64,000 bases of DNA from Arenimonas terrae (GTDB taxonomy: Bacteria > Pseudomonadota > Gammaproteobacteria > Xanthomonadales > Xanthomonadaceae): contig NZ_SMDR01000001.1 of the NCBI RefSeq assembly GCF_006265115.1, positions 124,001 to 188,000 of the forward strand, read 5' to 3'. The stretch's first letter is position 1. Every line of letters begins with the position of its first letter. This document shows, one piece after another, positions 8,539-18,733 of the stretch. The notes under the pieces were generated by a model. That model ran no database searches. It worked only from the letters and a program-made list of their open reading frames with translations, and had not been told where the DNA came from. The position numbers were made by a program, and so were the translations under genes.

Positions 8539-8763
8539 ATGAAGGTCAGCAAGGGAATCCGGCAGTTCCACCGGTGGGTGTCCATGCTCTTCACCCTGAC
8601 GGTGATCGCCAACTTCGTGGCGATGTCGCAGGGCACGCCGCCGGCATGGATCACCTATTCGCCGCTGCTGCCGCTGTTCCTGCTGATGCTCACCGGGCTG
8701 TACCTGTTCTTCCTGCCGTACGCGACCAAATGGCGTGCCCGCCGTCAGGGCGAAGCACACTGA
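8539..8763 (+). CDS. Small membrane protein (74 aa)
   Basis: 74 aa with two hydrophobic spans (about residues 13-30 and 42-60, PLLPLFLLMLTGLYLFFLPY) and a basic C-terminus. The start is the ATG at 8539, chosen because AAGGAG lies 8 bases upstream; an upstream GTG at 8488 overlapping the VOC stop lacks such a site. It is probably the last gene of the AraC-VOC operon. The function is unknown. Confidence 0.7.
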   Translation: MKVSKGIRQFHRWVSMLFTLTVIANFVAMSQGTPPAWITYSPLLPLFLLMLTGLYLFFLPYATKWRARRQGEAH

Positions 8764-8785
8764 GTTGCCGCTGAGGTGGGTCCGA

Positions 8786-9124
8786 TCACTCGACGACCCG
8801 CCAGGCGATCAGGCCCACGTACAGGAGCAGTGCGCCGAGCCATGCGATCAGTCCCGCCGGCGATGCGGTGGGCCGGTACCCGCCCTGCATCCATCGGATC
8901 GCGACGACAAGGGCCGCCACGAGAAAACCCAGCACCAGCAGCGGAGAACTCAGCCCGAACACCACTCCCAACAGCAGCGGGACGCCCGAGCTGGTGCTGG
9001 ATCCGGCCTGGCCCAGCGCGAAGTCCCAGACCAGCAGCGCCGCTGCGAACGCCAGCGGAATGAACGCCGACGGGCCGCGATAGGCCGGCGCGGATTCCAG
9101 GTCCTGGTCAGGCGCTTTCGACAC
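8786..9124 (-). CDS. Hypothetical membrane protein coupled to parC
   Basis: About 112 aa from the GTG at 9122-9124, which lies inside the last codons of parC (the parC stop is 9108-9110), so translation is probably coupled. An ATG further upstream at 9155-9157 is possible but would overlap parC more. Three hydrophobic segments follow a short polar N-terminus: [36 protein letters not shown] and [17 protein letters not shown]. The function is unknown. Confidence 0.6.
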   Translation of the reverse strand: MSKAPDQDLESAPAYRGPSAFIPLAFAAALLVWDFALGQAGSSTSSGVPLLLGVVFGLSSPLLVLGFLVAALVVAIRWMQGGYRPTASPAGLIAWLGALLLYVGLIAWRVVE

Positions 9125-11357
9125 GGTCCACCTTGGTGAACCCGCGCGGCAGCACATTGCCGCGCGCCGCACGGCTGCCTTCGTAGGCCTGCAGGTCGCG
9201 CCAGCTCAGCACCAGCTTCTGGCGGCCGGAATAGATGGTCAGTTCGCCGCCCTGACGCACGCTGGCGACAGCGATGACCTTCTCTTCGCCCGACTTCAGC
9301 TTCGCCGGCGGGATCTGCACCAGCTTGTTGCCCTTGCCCTTGTCCAGTTCCGGCAGCTCGGCGATCGGGAAGGCCAGCAGGTGGCCGGCGCTCGTGATCG
9401 ACACGATGAAGTCGGTCTTCGGGTCGTTCACCGGCACCGGCGGCAGGATGTCGGCCGCGGCGTCGGCGTTGATCAGGGCCTTGCCGGCCTTGTTGCGTCC
9501 GGTGAAATTCTCGAAGCGGGTGACGAATCCGTAACCCCAGCTGGACGCGAGCAGGTAGCGCGCGTCATTGTCCGCCACCGCCAGGCCGACGAAGCTCGCC
9601 CCCGCCGGCGGCGAGAAGCGGCCGCTCAGCGGTTCGCCGTTGCCGCGCGCGCTCGGCAGGGTGTGCGCCAGCGTGGAATAGCTGCGCCCGGTCGAATCGA
9701 CGAAGGCCACCTGCTGCGTGCTGCGCCCGCGCGCGGCCTGCAGCAGGCCGTCGCCGTCGCGGTAGCTCAGCGCCGCGGCCTCGACATCGTGGCCCTTGGC
9801 GCTGCGGATCCAGCCCTTCTTCGACAGCACCACGGTCACCGGTTCGCTGGGCACCAGCTCGGTCTCGCTGATGGCCTGCGCGGCCTCGCGCTGCACCAGG
9901 GGCGAGCGGCGGGCGTCGCCGAACTTCTTGGCGTCGGCCAGCAGTTCGTCCTTGACCTGCTTCTTGAGCTTGGCCTTGGAGTCGAGGATGGACTTGATCT
10001 TCTCGCGCTCCTTGGCCAGTTCGTCCTGCTCGCCGCGGATCTTCATCTCTTCCAGGCGGGCCAGCTGCTTGAGCTTGGTCTCGAGGATGTAGTCGGCCTG
10101 TTCCTCGTCCAGGCCGAAACGCGCCATCAGCACGGGCCGGGGTTCGTCCTCGGTGCGGATGATGCGGATGACTTCGTCGAGGTTGAGGAAGGCGACCAGC
10201 AGGCCTTCGAGCAGGTGCAGGCGGCGCTCGACCTTCTCCAGGCGGTGCCTGAGGCGGCGCGCCACGGTGTCGGTGCGGAACACCAGCCATTCCGACAGGA
10301 AGTCGCGCAGGTTCTTCACCTGCGGCCGGCCGTCGAGGCCGATGATGTTGAAGTTGACGCGGAAGCTCTTCTCCAGGTCCGTCGTCGCGAACAGGTGGCC
10401 CATCAGGCCGTCGTAGTCGACGCGGTTGCTGCGCGGGACCAGGACCAGGCGCACCGGGTTCTCGTGGTCGGATTCGTCGCGCAGGTCCTCGAGCCAGGGC
10501 AGCTTCTTGCTGCGCATCTGCAGGGCCACCTGCTCCATGATCTTCGAGGGCGAGACCTGGTAGGGCAGGGCGGTGATGACGATGTTCGCGTTCTCGCGCA
10601 TCCAGGTGGCGCGGGCGCGCACGCTGCCGCCGCCGGTTTCGTAGATGTTCCGCAGGTCGGCGGCCGGCGTGATGATCTCCGCCGCGGTCGGGTAGTCGGG
10701 GCCGCGCACGTGCTCGCACAGGTCGCGCACGGTGGCGTCGGGATCGTCGAGCAGGCGCACGGCGGCGCTGACGACTTCATTCAAGTTGTGCGGCGGGATG
10801 TCGGTGGCCATGCCGACGGCGATGCCGGTGGTGCCGTTGAGCAGCAGGTGCGGCAGGCGCGCCGGCAGCCAGCTCGGCTCCTGCAGGGTGCCGTCGAAGT
10901 TCGGCACCCAGTCGGCGGTGCCCTGGCCGAGTTCGCCCAGCAGCACTTCGGCGATCGGCGTGAGTTTGGATTCGGTGTAGCGCATCGCCGCGAACGACTT
11001 CGGGTCGTCGGTGGAGCCGAAGTTGCCCTGGCCTTCGATCAGCGGATAGCGGTACGAGAAGGGCTGGGCCATCAGCACCAGGGCCTCGTAGCAGGCGCTG
11101 TCGCCGTGCGGGTGGAACTTGCCGATGACGTCGCCGACGGTGCGCGCGGACTTCTTCGGTTTCGCGGCCGCGCCCAGGCCCAGTTCGCTCATCGCGTAGA
11201 TGATGCGGCGCTGCACCGGCTTCAGGCCGTCGCCCAGGAAGGGCAGGGCGCGGTCGAGCACCACGTACATCGAATAGTCCAGGTAGGCGCGCTCGGCGTA
11301 TTCGCGCAGCGGGATCTGTTCGAAGCCGTGGAAGGCGGGGCGGGCAGGTTCGGTCAT
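9108..11357 (-). CDS. parC: DNA topoisomerase IV subunit A
   Basis: 749 aa, the family length. ParC is the DNA-cleaving subunit of topoisomerase IV, which decatenates daughter chromosomes with ParE. The catalytic tyrosine is Tyr127 (AAMRYTES). The quinolone-resistance region reads [11 protein letters not shown] with Ser87 and Glu91, the susceptible residues matching E. coli Ser80 and Glu84. The C-terminal half carries the beta-pinwheel repeats. The start is the ATG at 11355-11357 (MTEPARPAF); an upstream in-frame start would add a non-conserved 25-residue leader. Confidence 0.97.
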   Translation of the reverse strand: MTEPARPAFHGFEQIPLREYAERAYLDYSMYVVLDRALPFLGDGLKPVQRRIIYAMSELGLGAAAKPKKSARTVGDVIGKFHPHGDSACYEALVLMAQPFSYRYPLIEGQGNFGSTDDPKSFAAMRYTESKLTPIAEVLLGELGQGTADWVPNFDGTLQEPSWLPARLPHLLLNGTTGIAVGMATDIPPHNLNEVVSAAVRLLDDPDATVRDLCEHVRGPDYPTAAEIITPAADLRNIYETGGGSVRARATWMRENANIVITALPYQVSPSKIMEQVALQMRSKKLPWLEDLRDESDHENPVRLVLVPRSNRVDYDGLMGHLFATTDLEKSFRVNFNIIGLDGRPQVKNLRDFLSEWLVFRTDTVARRLRHRLEKVERRLHLLEGLLVAFLNLDEVIRIIRTEDEPRPVLMARFGLDEEQADYILETKLKQLARLEEMKIRGEQDELAKEREKIKSILDSKAKLKKQVKDELLADAKKFGDARRSPLVQREAAQAISETELVPSEPVTVVLSKKGWIRSAKGHDVEAAALSYRDGDGLLQAARGRSTQQVAFVDSTGRSYSTLAHTLPSARGNGEPLSGRFSPPAGASFVGLAVADNDARYLLASSWGYGFVTRFENFTGRNKAGKALINADAAADILPPVPVNDPKTDFIVSITSAGHLLAFPIAELPELDKGKGNKLVQIPPAKLKSGEEKVIAVASVRQGGELTIYSGRQKLVLSWRDLQAYEGSRAARGNVLPRGFTKVDRVESA

Positions 11358-11446
11358 GCGCAGGTCAGGCTCGGGAGCAAACGATGGGCCACATTCTACC
11401 GGCCCCGACCGGTTGTGATGCCCCTTCCACACAAAGGAGCAAGACC

Positions 11447-11590
11447 ATGAGCCTGTTGGGAATTTTCCTGGTGATCGTGGGCCTGGTGCTGGCGATCAAG
11501 ATCACCGGCTTCGTGCTGCGCCTGGTGTTCGTCGGCCTCATCGTGCTGGGCCTGTACCTGCTGGTCGGGCCGATGCTCGGCGCGGGCTAG
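11447..11590 (+). CDS. Very small hydrophobic protein (47 aa)
   Basis: 47 aa, almost entirely hydrophobic, with two adjacent membrane segments ([17 protein letters not shown] and [18 protein letters not shown]) joined by a short TGFVLR. AAAGGAG stands 7 bases before the ATG, which supports real translation. It is divergent from parC, 89 bases away. The function is unknown. Confidence 0.65.
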   Translation: MSLLGIFLVIVGLVLAIKITGFVLRLVFVGLIVLGLYLLVGPMLGAG

Positions 11591-11622
11591 GGCCCCGACG
11601 CGGGACCGGGTAAGGGAATCCA

Positions 11623-11680
11623 TTCAACCAAATGGTTGACAAACGCCGGGGCCGAGCCTAAGTTCAACCACATGGTTGAA
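11623..11680 (+). promoter_or_regulatory. Twin palindromic operators and promoter of the ArsR-type gene
   Basis: Two near-identical palindromes, TCAACCA-AA-TGGTTGA (11624-11639) and TTCAACCA-CA-TGGTTGAA (11663-11680), are centred exactly 40 bp apart. The -35 TTGACA (11636-11641) begins inside the first, and a -10-like TAAGTT (11659-11664, 17-nt spacer) runs into the second. The second palindrome contains the ATG at 11672 and encodes the first residues Met-Val-Glu. No Shine-Dalgarno is seen. Predicted consequence: a leaderless mRNA whose promoter is fully covered by bound repressor. Confidence 0.75.
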
Positions 11681-12034
11681 TTAAACACATCCCGGCTCGA
11701 CGCCATCTACCGCGCCCTCGGCGACGGCACCCGCCGGCAGATGCTCCGCGACCTCGCCCAGGGCGAGCGCACGGTGGGGCAGCTCGCCGAACCCTTCGCC
11801 ATTTCGCTGGCGGCCGCTTCCAAGCACATCAAGTCGCTCGAGAGCGCCGGGCTGATCCGCCGCGAGGTGCGCGGCCGCACCCACCTGTGCCGGCTCGAGC
11901 CCGGCCCGCTGGCGAGCGCGCATGAATGGCTGCGTTTCTACGAGGTGTTCTGGACCCAGCACCTCGACGTACTCGACCGGCTGCTCCGCCAGGAAGGCGA
12001 GCCCAAGCCGACGACCAAACCCAAGAGGAAGTGA
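11672..12034 (+). CDS. ArsR/SmtB-type helix-turn-helix regulator
   Basis: 120 aa. The winged helix includes IYRALGDGTRRQMLRDLAQ, VGQLAEPFAISLAAASKHIKSLESAGLIRREVRGRTHLC. Only one cysteine is present (THLC), so the CxC metal site of metal-sensing ArsR proteins is absent and a non-metal signal is likely. The start is the ATG at 11672, within the operator; a TTG at 11636 is rejected because it coincides with the -35. The SRPBCC gene follows after 3 bases, an arrangement seen for many ArsR-AHSA1 pairs. Confidence 0.9.
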   Translation: MVELNTSRLDAIYRALGDGTRRQMLRDLAQGERTVGQLAEPFAISLAAASKHIKSLESAGLIRREVRGRTHLCRLEPGPLASAHEWLRFYEVFWTQHLDVLDRLLRQEGEPKPTTKPKRK

Positions 12035-12037
12035 GCG

Positions 12038-12571
12038 ATGAATGTTTCGACCCCCCGGGACGGCTACGGCGTCCTGACCGAACCCGCGACCCTGACGATC
12101 CAGCGCGTGCTGCCCGGGCCCATCGATCGTGTGTGGGCCTATCTGACCCAAGGCGAGCTGCGCCGGCAGTGGCTGGCCTCCGGCGAGATGACACTGGAGG
12201 TCGGCGCCAAGTTCGAACTCGTCTGGCGCAACGACGAGTTGACCACGCCGCCGGGCCCGCGCCCGGAAGGCTTCACCGGCCGCCACGAGATGGAAAGCGA
12301 GATCACCGAAGTCGATCCGCCGCATCGGCTCGCCTTCACCTGGGGCCGCAGCGGCGGCGTCAGCTTCGAGCTGAGCGAACAGGGCAAACACGTGGTGCTG
12401 ACCGTCACCCACCACCGCCTGCCCGACCCCGCGATGCTGCTCAGCGTCAGCGCCGGCTGGCATATGCACCTGGACGTCCTGGCCGCGCGCCTGTCGGGTA
12501 CCGAACCGGAGCCATTCTGGGACGGCATCGCCCGGCTGCGAGCGGAGTACACACGCCGGCTTTCGGCCTGA
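12038..12571 (+). CDS. SRPBCC (AHSA1-like) domain protein
   Basis: 177 aa with the helix-grip START/AHSA1 fold. The opening LTIQRVLPGPIDRVWAYLTQGELRRQWLASGEM is the family signature, with the conserved LAFTWG strand later. Such domains bind hydrophobic ligands. It is co-transcribed with the ArsR-type repressor 3 bases upstream, so it should be induced when the repressor releases its operators. The ligand is unknown. Confidence 0.9.
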   Translation: MNVSTPRDGYGVLTEPATLTIQRVLPGPIDRVWAYLTQGELRRQWLASGEMTLEVGAKFELVWRNDELTTPPGPRPEGFTGRHEMESEITEVDPPHRLAFTWGRSGGVSFELSEQGKHVVLTVTHHRLPDPAMLLSVSAGWHMHLDVLAARLSGTEPEPFWDGIARLRAEYTRRLSA

Positions 12572-12593
12572 GCGCGATCCGGGAGAAACGACC

Positions 12594-13343
12594 ATGAAAC
12601 GTTTTCTGCTGATGCCCCTGCTGGCGGGGAGCCTGGCCTGCACTTCGGCCCCGGCCCGTGCCGCCACCGACCTCGAAACCATGCCCGCCGGACTGGAAAC
12701 CCGGTTCGCCCTGAGCGCGTTGCCGCCCGGGCTGCGCGACGGCGCCGCGGTCTACCTGCTCGATCCCGCCACGGGCTACCGGCTTGCGAAGAAGGGAAAC
12801 AATGGCCAGGAATGCCTGGTCCAGCGCACCGTCTGGGAACTGGGCGATTTCCGCGACGACATCTATTTCCCGCTCTGTTACGACGCCGCCGGCGCCAGCA
12901 CCTATCTGAAAGTGATCCGCGACGCCGCGGCGCTTCGCGCCGAAGGCCTGGACGCGGCGGCGCTGAAGGCGGTCATCACCCGGCGCTGGCAGGACAAGAC
13001 CTATGCCGTGCCCTCGCGGCCTGGGCTGTCGTACATGCTCGGCCCGATCATGCGCACGGCCGGGCCGCCCGACATGGCGGTGCATACCATGGCGATGCCG
13101 CATCTGATGTTCTACGCGCCGCACGCCCGCAACGAAGACATCGGCGCCGCGCCCGACCTCACCGACCCGGAGACGCTGCGCTACCCATTCGTCGACCGCC
13201 AGGGCATCGGCGAGCAGAGCTATTTCATCCAGATGATGGGCGAGTCGGAGAAGGCCGGCATTCTGGCGGCGGAAGCAGGGCTGGTGAAGGACCTCTGCGA
13301 ATACCGCAAGGTGCTGTGCCTGGGGGCGCACACCACGTACTGA
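12594..13343 (+). CDS. Hypothetical exported protein
   Basis: 249 aa. Residues 1-23 are a signal peptide (MKRFLLMPLLAGSLACTSAPARA), cut after ARA or possibly lipidated at the internal Cys. The mature part has no motif I recognise. It contains CLVQRTVWELGDFRDDIYFPLCYD and several Met/His-rich segments (MAVHTMAMPHLMFYAPHA). It is probably the third gene of the ArsR-SRPBCC operon (22-base gap, GGGAGAA before the ATG). The function is unknown. Confidence 0.72.
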   Translation: MKRFLLMPLLAGSLACTSAPARAATDLETMPAGLETRFALSALPPGLRDGAAVYLLDPATGYRLAKKGNNGQECLVQRTVWELGDFRDDIYFPLCYDAAGASTYLKVIRDAAALRAEGLDAAALKAVITRRWQDKTYAVPSRPGLSYMLGPIMRTAGPPDMAVHTMAMPHLMFYAPHARNEDIGAAPDLTDPETLRYPFVDRQGIGEQSYFIQMMGESEKAGILAAEAGLVKDLCEYRKVLCLGAHTTY

Positions 13344-13397
13344 CACGCCGCCGGTTCAGCCCGCGAGGCCGCTCCAGTCGCCGCGGTCAGCGGCGCG

Positions 13398-15221
<1,824 letters not shown>

Positions 15222-15308
15222 GTCTGGCAGAGGGTAGCGTTGCACCGGGGTTCAACCGCGGCGGCGGCCGGGCTTGTATGCTGGCACGGTTTTCCGCGCC
15301 GGGCTGCC

Positions 15309-16571
15309 ATGATCTCCCACCTGCAAATCTCCCGCGCCCGGCTGGCCTTCATCCTGGGCGGCCTGGCCATGTTCGGGCCGTTCTCGATCGACACCGTGTT
15401 CCCGGCCTTCCTGGTGATGGCGCGGGACCTGGGCGTGGGCAAGGTGGCGATGCAGCAGACGATCAGCGTGTACCTGATCGGCTACGCGGCGATGTCGCTG
15501 TTCCATGGACCGATCTCGGACGCGATCGGTCGCAAGAAGGTGCTGCTGGCGGGCATCGTCGTGTTCACCCTGGCCTCGGTCGGCGCGGCCCTGGCCAACG
15601 ACATGACCACGATGCTGGTCTACCGCGGGCTGCAGGGCCTGTCGGCGGGCGTGGGCCTGATCGTCGGCCGCGCCGTGGTGCGCGACTGCCTGCAGGGCGA
15701 CGACGCGCAGCGGCTGATGAGCCAGATATCGATGATCTTCGGCATCGCCCCGGCGATCGCGCCGGTGATCGGCGGCTGGATCCTGGGCTTCTCCGAGTGG
15801 CACGGCATCTTCTGGTTCCTGGCGGCCTTCGGCTTGCTGCTGCTGGGCCTGACCGCCTGGGGCCTGCCGGAGAGCCATCCGGTCGAGAACCGCGTGCCGC
15901 TGCACGCCAGGACCCTGATCACCGACTACGTCCACATGCTTTCGAACCGGAAGTTCCGGCTGCTGGCGCTGGCGGGCACCTTCAACTTCGGCGCGCTGTT
16001 CCTGTACATCGCCTCGGCGCCGGCGTTCGTGATGGACCTGCTGGGCCTGGGCGAGCAGGACTTCGTCTGGTTCTTCGCACCGACCATCGGCGGCATGATG
16101 CTGGGTGCCTTCGTCAGCGGCCGCGCCGCCGGCCGCATCACCGGGCGACGGCTGGTGGAGTGGGGTTTCCTGTGCTGCGGCATCGCCGCGGCCTACAACA
16201 TCGCCTACAACGCGCTCACCGAAACGCCGAGCCTGCCCTGGGCGGTGCTGCCCACCGCGCTGGGTGCCTTCGGCATCGCCTTGGTGTTTCCGATCGTGAC
16301 CCTGGCGATCCTGGACATGTACCCGCGCCACCGCGGCGGCGCGTCGTCGATGCAGGCCTTCGTCGGCCTGCTGTCGAACGCGGCCATCGCCGGCCTGCTC
16401 TCGCCCCTGGTCAGCAACAACGGCCTGCACCTGGCGCTGGCGGCCTCGGCGTTCACCGTCGTCGCGTACGGGCTGTGGCGCTGGTACGTCTCGCACAGCG
16501 ACCGCTATCCGGACCCGATCCCCGATCCGGACCGCAACATCGCCCGCCACGAGCCGACGCAGGAGCTCTGA
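15309..16571 (+). CDS. Bcr/CflA-type multidrug MFS transporter
   Basis: 420 aa with twelve predicted membrane helices. Motif A between helices 2 and 3 reads GPISDAIGRKKVLLAG, and motif C-like GIAPAIAPVIGGWI lies in helix 5, both typical of 12-TM drug/proton antiporters of the Bcr/CflA family. The start is the ATG at 15309 in the 87-bp gap to the divergent ABC exporter. The substrate is unknown. Confidence 0.9.
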   Translation: MISHLQISRARLAFILGGLAMFGPFSIDTVFPAFLVMARDLGVGKVAMQQTISVYLIGYAAMSLFHGPISDAIGRKKVLLAGIVVFTLASVGAALANDMTTMLVYRGLQGLSAGVGLIVGRAVVRDCLQGDDAQRLMSQISMIFGIAPAIAPVIGGWILGFSEWHGIFWFLAAFGLLLLGLTAWGLPESHPVENRVPLHARTLITDYVHMLSNRKFRLLALAGTFNFGALFLYIASAPAFVMDLLGLGEQDFVWFFAPTIGGMMLGAFVSGRAAGRITGRRLVEWGFLCCGIAAAYNIAYNALTETPSLPWAVLPTALGAFGIALVFPIVTLAILDMYPRHRGGASSMQAFVGLLSNAAIAGLLSPLVSNNGLHLALAASAFTVVAYGLWRWYVSHSDRYPDPIPDPDRNIARHEPTQEL

Positions 16572-16582
16572 AGGCGGCGCGG

Positions 16583-17035
16583 TCAGCCCGGGCGCGGCGC
16601 GCGGCCGGGCAGGGTGGCCAGGCCGATCGCGTGCAGCGCGCCGATGGCCAGGCAGATCGCCGAACTCCAGAACCAGAACCTGTCGCTGTTGTCGGGGAAA
16701 TACGGCTCCAGCACCGGCCGCGCGAAGCCGCGCAGCAGGTAGACCGCGGTGATCGCGACCAGGATCGTGCGCCGCAGCGGCAGCGCCCGGATCACGCCGG
16801 CCACCGACAGCGCGTAGGCCGACCAGACCAGCAGCATGCCGGCGATGACCACGGTGATCGTCGGCGGATACCAATGGCCGGCCGCGGCCAGTTCGGCCAT
16901 GCGCGGTCCGGCCCCCATCGTCAAGTAGGCGGCCGGGCCGATGGCGATGCAGGCCAGGTGCGCGACGGCGGCCAGCGCCGATGCCGCGGCGCCGGCGAGC
17001 AGCCAGGGATTGCCGCGCGCGGCGGCCGGCGTCAA
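16583..17035 (-). CDS. Hypothetical membrane protein coupled to the Rieske oxygenase
   Basis: About 150 aa with four hydrophobic spans (LLAGAAASALAAVAHLACIAIG, ITVVIAGMLLVWSAYALSVAGV, TILVAITAVYLLRGFA and FWFWSSAICLAIGALHAIGL). The proposed start is a TTG at 17033-17035 whose last two bases are shared with the TGA of the oxygenase gene (TTGA), implying coupled translation; the start is uncertain. The function is unknown. Confidence 0.6.
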   Translation of the reverse strand: MTPAAARGNPWLLAGAAASALAAVAHLACIAIGPAAYLTMGAGPRMAELAAAGHWYPPTITVVIAGMLLVWSAYALSVAGVIRALPLRRTILVAITAVYLLRGFARPVLEPYFPDNSDRFWFWSSAICLAIGALHAIGLATLPGRAPRPG

Positions 17036-18105
17036 GGCGTCGCCCGGTAGGCGGCGCGCAGCAGCTCGTGGTAATGGAATACCGCGTTCTCGCGCAGCGG
17101 GTTCAGACGGCCCGGCACATACGAGCCCGAGCCCAGGCCGCGCTGCACGTGCTCGCAGATCTCGATGTCCTCGTCCTGCACCTGGTGCGCGAAGTCGTGG
17201 TCGGCCTGTTTGCGGGCCTCGGCCTCGGCGCTGTCGTCGGCCCGGTAGTAGTAGTCGAACTCGACGACGCAGCGGTCCGGGCCCAGCGGCAGCACACGGT
17301 TGGTCTGCAGCCGGCCCGGCAGCAGGTTCAGCATCGTGTTCGGGTAGATGAAGTAGTAGAGCGCGTCGCCGTCGCCGTACAGCGCCGGGTCGCTTTCCAG
17401 CGGGCTGTACTGGTACGAGAACCAGTCGCCGCACTCGGTGACGTACTGCCGGTAGTCCAGCAGGCTGTTGAGGCCCGGATGGATGTGCGGTACGTGGTAA
17501 CCCTCGAGGTAGTTGTCGCAGTACACCTTCCAGTTGCAGGCGACCTCGTAGCGGAAACGCTTGTGGAAGACGAAGTCCTTCGGCGACAGCGCGCGCAGCG
17601 GATCGTCGAGGCCCTTGCTGAACTCGGCGAAGGACACCGCACCGTCGCCGGCGACGAAGACCAGGCCCTGCCAGACGTCCACGCGCAGTTCCGGCAGCCG
17701 GATCTCCGAGGGCACGAAGTCCTCGGCGGTCTGCATCTCCGGTGCGCTGCGCAGCACGCCCTCGAGCGTGTAGGTCCAGCCGTGGTACTTGCAGCGCAGC
17801 ACCTTGGCGGCCTTGCCGTCGCAGGTGGCGAGCGGGCCGGCGCGGTGGCGGCAGACATTGTGGTAGGCGCGCAGGCGGCCTTCGGTGTCGCGGATCACGA
17901 CGATGGGCAGCCCCGCGATCTCGGTCACCACGTGGTCACCGGCATTGGCCAGCGCCGACACATGCCCGACCAGCTGCCAGCTGCGGGCGAACACCGCGTC
18001 GCGGTCGCGCTGGACCATGGCCTCGCCCAGGTAGAAGTCCGCGGCCAGGGCGACGGCATGGGAGAGCTGCTGCGGAGCGAGCGGGTCGGGCAGGCGCGGG
18101 TTCAT
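17032..18105 (-). CDS. Rieske non-heme iron oxygenase, alpha subunit
   Basis: 357 aa. The N-terminal Rieske [2Fe-2S] site is Cys85-x-His87 (CRHRAG) and Cys105-x2-His108 (CKYHGW). The C-terminal catalytic domain has the mononuclear iron ligands His204 and His209 (EGYHVPHIHPGL) and probably Asp313 (DEDIEICEHVQ). This is the aromatic-ring-hydroxylase/choline-monooxygenase type architecture. No reductase or beta subunit is nearby, so electrons must come from elsewhere. The substrate is unknown; quaternary amines or aromatic acids are candidates. Confidence 0.92.
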   Translation of the reverse strand: MNPRLPDPLAPQQLSHAVALAADFYLGEAMVQRDRDAVFARSWQLVGHVSALANAGDHVVTEIAGLPIVVIRDTEGRLRAYHNVCRHRAGPLATCDGKAAKVLRCKYHGWTYTLEGVLRSAPEMQTAEDFVPSEIRLPELRVDVWQGLVFVAGDGAVSFAEFSKGLDDPLRALSPKDFVFHKRFRYEVACNWKVYCDNYLEGYHVPHIHPGLNSLLDYRQYVTECGDWFSYQYSPLESDPALYGDGDALYYFIYPNTMLNLLPGRLQTNRVLPLGPDRCVVEFDYYYRADDSAEAEARKQADHDFAHQVQDEDIEICEHVQRGLGSGSYVPGRLNPLRENAVFHYHELLRAAYRATP

Positions 18106-18200
18106 GGGGCGGTACCGGAAGCGGGACCGCGGCAGTATTGCGCGCCCGCGACCGGGGCGGAAGAGGGGCCGTCCGCGGCCCCCCGCGGCGCCGCGAAAGG

Positions 18201-18653
18201 CTAGCGTCGCGGGTCCAGCGTGTAGACGCGGAACTGCTCGTCCAAGGTCCAGCCCAGGCTTTCGTAGAGCCGCTGGGCGGCCCGGTTGTCGTGCGCGGTC
18301 TGCAGGAACAGCTCGGTCGCGCCGGTGTCTTCGCCGAGCCGCCGGGCCGCCAGCATCAGCGCGCGCGCCACGCCGCCGCCGCGCGCTTCGGGTGCCACGA
18401 ACAGGTCGTTGAGGATCCAGCTGCGCGCCTGGGACAGGCTGGCGAACGCCGGGTAGAGCTGCACGAAGCCGATCGCCTGTTCGCCCCGCCAGGCCAGGAA
18501 GACCACCGATTCCTCCCGCCGCAGCCGCTCGCCGAGGAAAGCCGCTACCTTCGCCTCGTCCACGGGTTTTCCGTAGAAGCGCAGGTAGCCGGCGAACAGC
18601 GGCAGCAGGGCGGGCAGGTCGGACTCGACGGCGCGGCGGACGGTCGGATTCAT
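18201..18653 (-). CDS. GNAT family N-acetyltransferase
   Basis: 150 aa, a single GNAT domain. VRRAVESDLPALLPLF opens the fold. The acetyl-CoA binding loop is LNDLFVAPEARGGGVARALM, and NRAAQRLYESLGW forms the C-terminal strand/helix signature. The start is the ATG at 18651-18653; an in-frame TTG further upstream is less likely. The acceptor is unknown. Confidence 0.9.
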   Translation of the reverse strand: MNPTVRRAVESDLPALLPLFAGYLRFYGKPVDEAKVAAFLGERLRREESVVFLAWRGEQAIGFVQLYPAFASLSQARSWILNDLFVAPEARGGGVARALMLAARRLGEDTGATELFLQTAHDNRAAQRLYESLGWTLDEQFRVYTLDPRR

Positions 18654-18733
18654 GGCGGCGATTCTGGCATCCAAACGAAGCGGCCGGCGAATCGCTTCGC
18701 CGGCCGCGGGTGGCTCAGGTCACGAGGCGGGGA

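Noticed and set aside
9381-11450. Long plus-strand open frame of 689 codons opposite parC
   Set aside because: It is entirely antisense to parC, has no family motif and reflects the high GC content, which makes stop codons rare in shadow frames.
11636-11671. TTG at 11636 as the start of the ArsR-type gene
   Set aside because: The TTG is the first half of the -35 TTGACA, and the extra 12 residues are not part of the domain.
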